Shown one piece after another: positions 61,764 through 64,000 of a stretch of 64,000 nt of DNA. Position 1 is the first letter of the stretch, and each line of letters starts with the position of its first letter. Made by a program: the position numbers and the translations under genes. Below the pieces are notes generated by a model. It saw only the letters and a list, made by a program, of their open reading frames with translations. It searched no databases and was not told the DNA's origin. Source of the DNA: Methanobrevibacter wolinii SH (GTDB taxonomy: Archaea; Methanobacteriota; Methanobacteria; Methanobacteriales; Methanobacteriaceae); contig NZ_KK211378.1 in assembly GCF_000621965.1 (NCBI RefSeq), positions 1 through 64,000 of the forward strand, read 5' to 3'.

Positions 61764-63641
61764 CTAAATACGTTTTTGTATTTCTTCTCTTACTATTTTA
61801 TTTACAAGACTTCCATCTGCTTTACCTTTAAGTTGTTTCATACTCATACCCATTAAAGGTCCCATAGCACCCATTTGGCGTTCTTCTACCATTTTTTCAT
61901 TTTTATCTACAATTGATTTAATAATACTTTTTATTGCATCTTCACTAAGTAAACTTAAGTTTTCTTCTTTTGCTACTGTTTCTGCATCTTTTTTAGGATT
62001 TTTACACATAGCTTCAATAAGTTCTCTTATTGCATCTTTTGAGATTTTATCATTTTCAAGAAGTTTAAATACTTCAATAAGTCTTTCTTGGGTCATTGAA
62101 CTAATATCTGTTCCTTCTCTTCTTAAATCTCTTAAATCAGAACTTAATGTTGATGCTACAATAGTTGGATCTACTTTTGTTTCTTTTAAAATATTTTCGA
62201 ATTCATCACCAAGAACACGTCTTACAATTTGGTTTGCAAGATCTTCACTTAATTTATATTCTTTGATGAATCTTTCTTTTTTAACATCTGGAAGTTCTGG
62301 TAAATTGTTTTTAATAGGTTCAACAATATCATTTGTTATTTTGAAAAGTGGAATATCTGTTTCTAAATACATCCTATTTGCTGTAGCAAGAGGTCTCATA
62401 TATTCAGTATTACCATCATCTAATGATTTACGAGTTTCTTCAACAACGCCAGTAAATGCAAGTTTTGCTCTTCTAATAACTTCTTGAAGTGCAGATTCTG
62501 CAATATCTGGATCGTGAGCTACAATAATAACTGCATCTTCAGGTTCTGTATTTAAGTATTTTCTTACTTTATCTACTTCTTCTTGTGTAATACCATATGC
62601 AGGTAATTCATCAGTATGGAATAAACCACTTACTCCACGTTTTTTAGCATAACTTGAAAGTTCTGTACCGAATCTTCTACCTTTTTGAACTTCAACACCT
62701 ATTAATCCATCAAATCCTTTTAAAACAATTGCTTTAATAGATTTTGCTGATTTTAATATTTTACTTTCAGTATCTTTTAATACTTCATCAAGATTATATA
62801 TTCTTTCATCAACTGAAGCATTACGTTTTTTAAGTTCATCTCTAATTTCAAGAAGTTTGATTTGTCTTTCAACTTCTCTTTCTACAATTTCAGGCATTAA
62901 TTCAAGATTTTGAACACCTTTAATTTCTACTCTTGCACCTTTTGCAATAGAAACATTTAAATCTTGTCTGATTGTTCCAAGTCCTCTTTTAACATTAGTA
63001 CTTCTTAAAACTTGACCAATCATATATGCTACTTCTTCAACTTGTTTAGGATGATGCATTGAAGGATCTGTTGTTATTTCAACAAGAGGTATTCCAAGTC
63101 TATCTAATCTAAATTCAGTAAATTCATCATCAGTGTCTATTCTTCTTGCAGCATCTTCTTCAAGACCAATGGTTTCAATTTTTACTCTTCCATATGGTGT
63201 ATCAAGGTATCCATCAGTTGCAAGAAGACCAGTTCTTTGGAAACCACTTGTATTACTTCCATCAATAACTTGTTTTCTCATAGTATGGAATTCATCAACA
63301 ATATGCATATTTAAAAGTACGGAAATAGTTATTGCAAGGTTAAGAGCTTCACGATTTAATTTGTGAGGTGGTTCATCATCAGTTTCAACAAGACAAGTAT
63401 GTTTATTAAATGATTCATAGTTGAAATTTAATTTTCTCATTGATTCTTGAAGTGCTGCTCTATCTATTTGACCAAGTTCACTTTGTGTTGGTCTTAAATT
63501 TCTTTTAATTTTTAAATCTACATCATCATCAACAAGTTCAGTAGGACATGAACAGAATAATTTTGATTTAGTATTTAATTGTTGATGTATTTCAAGTCCC
63601 ATTTTAAGGCCTAATTCTTCCCAATTATATTTATCTGTCAT
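61764..63641 (-). CDS. gatE: Glu-tRNA(Gln) amidotransferase subunit E
   Basis: 625 residues, the usual GatE length. The GatB-like kinase core begins [20 protein letters not shown] and SCP and includes [33 protein letters not shown] and [14 protein letters not shown]-type insertion (~300-420) and the tail domain (from ~440, YqeY-like, ending [20 protein letters not shown]) follow. With GatD it converts Glu-tRNA(Gln) to Gln-tRNA(Gln), the archaeal route. ATG 63641 follows AAGGTGAGACA. gatD lies nine bases upstream on the same strand. Confidence 0.95.
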   Translation of the reverse strand: MTDKYNWEELGLKMGLEIHQQLNTKSKLFCSCPTELVDDDVDLKIKRNLRPTQSELGQIDRAALQESMRKLNFNYESFNKHTCLVETDDEPPHKLNREALNLAITISVLLNMHIVDEFHTMRKQVIDGSNTSGFQRTGLLATDGYLDTPYGRVKIETIGLEEDAARRIDTDDEFTEFRLDRLGIPLVEITTDPSMHHPKQVEEVAYMIGQVLRSTNVKRGLGTIRQDLNVSIAKGARVEIKGVQNLELMPEIVEREVERQIKLLEIRDELKKRNASVDERIYNLDEVLKDTESKILKSAKSIKAIVLKGFDGLIGVEVQKGRRFGTELSSYAKKRGVSGLFHTDELPAYGITQEEVDKVRKYLNTEPEDAVIIVAHDPDIAESALQEVIRRAKLAFTGVVEETRKSLDDGNTEYMRPLATANRMYLETDIPLFKITNDIVEPIKNNLPELPDVKKERFIKEYKLSEDLANQIVRRVLGDEFENILKETKVDPTIVASTLSSDLRDLRREGTDISSMTQERLIEVFKLLENDKISKDAIRELIEAMCKNPKKDAETVAKEENLSLLSEDAIKSIIKSIVDKNEKMVEERQMGAMGPLMGMSMKQLKGKADGSLVNKIVREEIQKRI

Positions 63642-63650
63642 TGTCTCACC

Positions 63651-64000
63651 TTAATTTAAAAAGTATTTTGCAGAGGTTCTTTGATTAATTTCTCCTGCAA
63701 TATTAGTTTCCATTATTTTTCTTACTTCTTCAACATCATCAGTTTGACCTAATGCCCAACAAAGTTTTACATATCCAACTTCAGGAGTCATATCTTCTCC
63801 AGATATAAGATGAGCATCTAATAATTTACGACCAGTACTGTAAACATTCATGTTTACTCTACCATATATACACTGTGATGTCATAACACAAGGGATTTTT
63901 TCATCTGCTGCTCTTTCAAGTGATGGAACCATATATTCTGGTACATGACCTAAACCAGTTCCTTCAATTAAAAGACCTTTATAACCTTTGTCTATATAAT
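63651..64000 (-). CDS. gatD: Glu-tRNA(Gln) amidotransferase subunit D, C-terminal part
   Basis: The frame runs to the right edge (about 116 residues visible) and is the C-terminal part of the asparaginase-like glutaminase Gat[21 protein letters not shown], then [20 protein letters not shown] and [20 protein letters not shown], the conserved end of L-asparaginase-type enzymes. It supplies ammonia to GatE. The N-terminus and the catalytic threonines are outside the window. Together with gatE it forms a two-gene operon. Confidence 0.92.
   Translation of the reverse strand, partial: YIDKGYKGLLIEGTGLGHVPEYMVPSLERAADEKIPCVMTSQCIYGRVNMNVYSTGRKLLDAHLISGEDMTPEVGYVKLCWALGQTDDVEEVRKIMETNIAGEINQRTSAKYFLN

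Overview
The window is very AT-rich archaeal DNA from a methanogen of the order Methanobacteriales, most likely a gut Methanosphaera or a close relative. The evidence is a pseudomurein-type gene block (ATP-grasp CarB-like enzyme, MraY-like transferase, Mur ligase), GatD/GatE, the proteasome-activating ATPase PAN, MBF1, KEOPS Cgi121, citramalate synthase, a hydrogenase maturation protease, split GMP synthetase, a C/D box sRNA and two giant Asn/Thr-rich surface proteins. The species is an inference from gene content and composition.

Positions 1-18,700 are a plasticity zone. A transposase fragment and a beta-helix adhesin are followed by an array of cassettes separated by seven essentially identical 37-bp repeats (4385, 4842, 14866, 15104, 15958, 16878, 18633), with two degenerate copies at 492 and 3968. 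All face the same way. Each repeat has an imperfect dyad (TTCGTTAAAT / ATTTACGAA around a 5-base centre), like a site-specific recombination site. The cassettes carry an orphan 150-aa gene; a dptF-dptG-dptH restriction operon of the DNA-phosphorothioate system, with no dnd modification genes in view and a frameshift in dptH; virus-like genes including an ADP-ribosyltransferase; a replication-origin-like iteron block; and gene fragments cut exactly at repeat edges. The repeat also supplies the start codon and first residues of two cassette genes.

Positions 18,700-37,300 hold an orphan cas2-cas1 pair, a TauE/SafE permease, a CAT-like acyltransferase, a second LPKTG-ended adhesin, small two-helix membrane proteins next to paired hairpins, a LytTR-DUF3021 pair, a PRMT-like methyltransferase, a hydrogenase protease, and a decayed provirus (head-morphogenesis/ADP-ribosyltransferase fusion, a paralogue of a cassette gene, and a prohead protease fragment broken by a MITE). 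Intergenic DNA is long and contains MITEs and tandem repeats.

Positions 37,300-64,000 are mostly conserved core genes: nitrilase-family amidase, the pseudomurein block with two secreted neighbours and DUF356, MBF1, PAN, a C/D box sRNA, a PH-domain membrane protein with a long repetitive tail, geranylgeranyl reductase, tRNA G10 methyltransferase, CimA, Cgi121, a DegT-like protein, NreA with a PCNA-binding tail, GMP synthetase subunits, and GatE/GatD running off the right edge.
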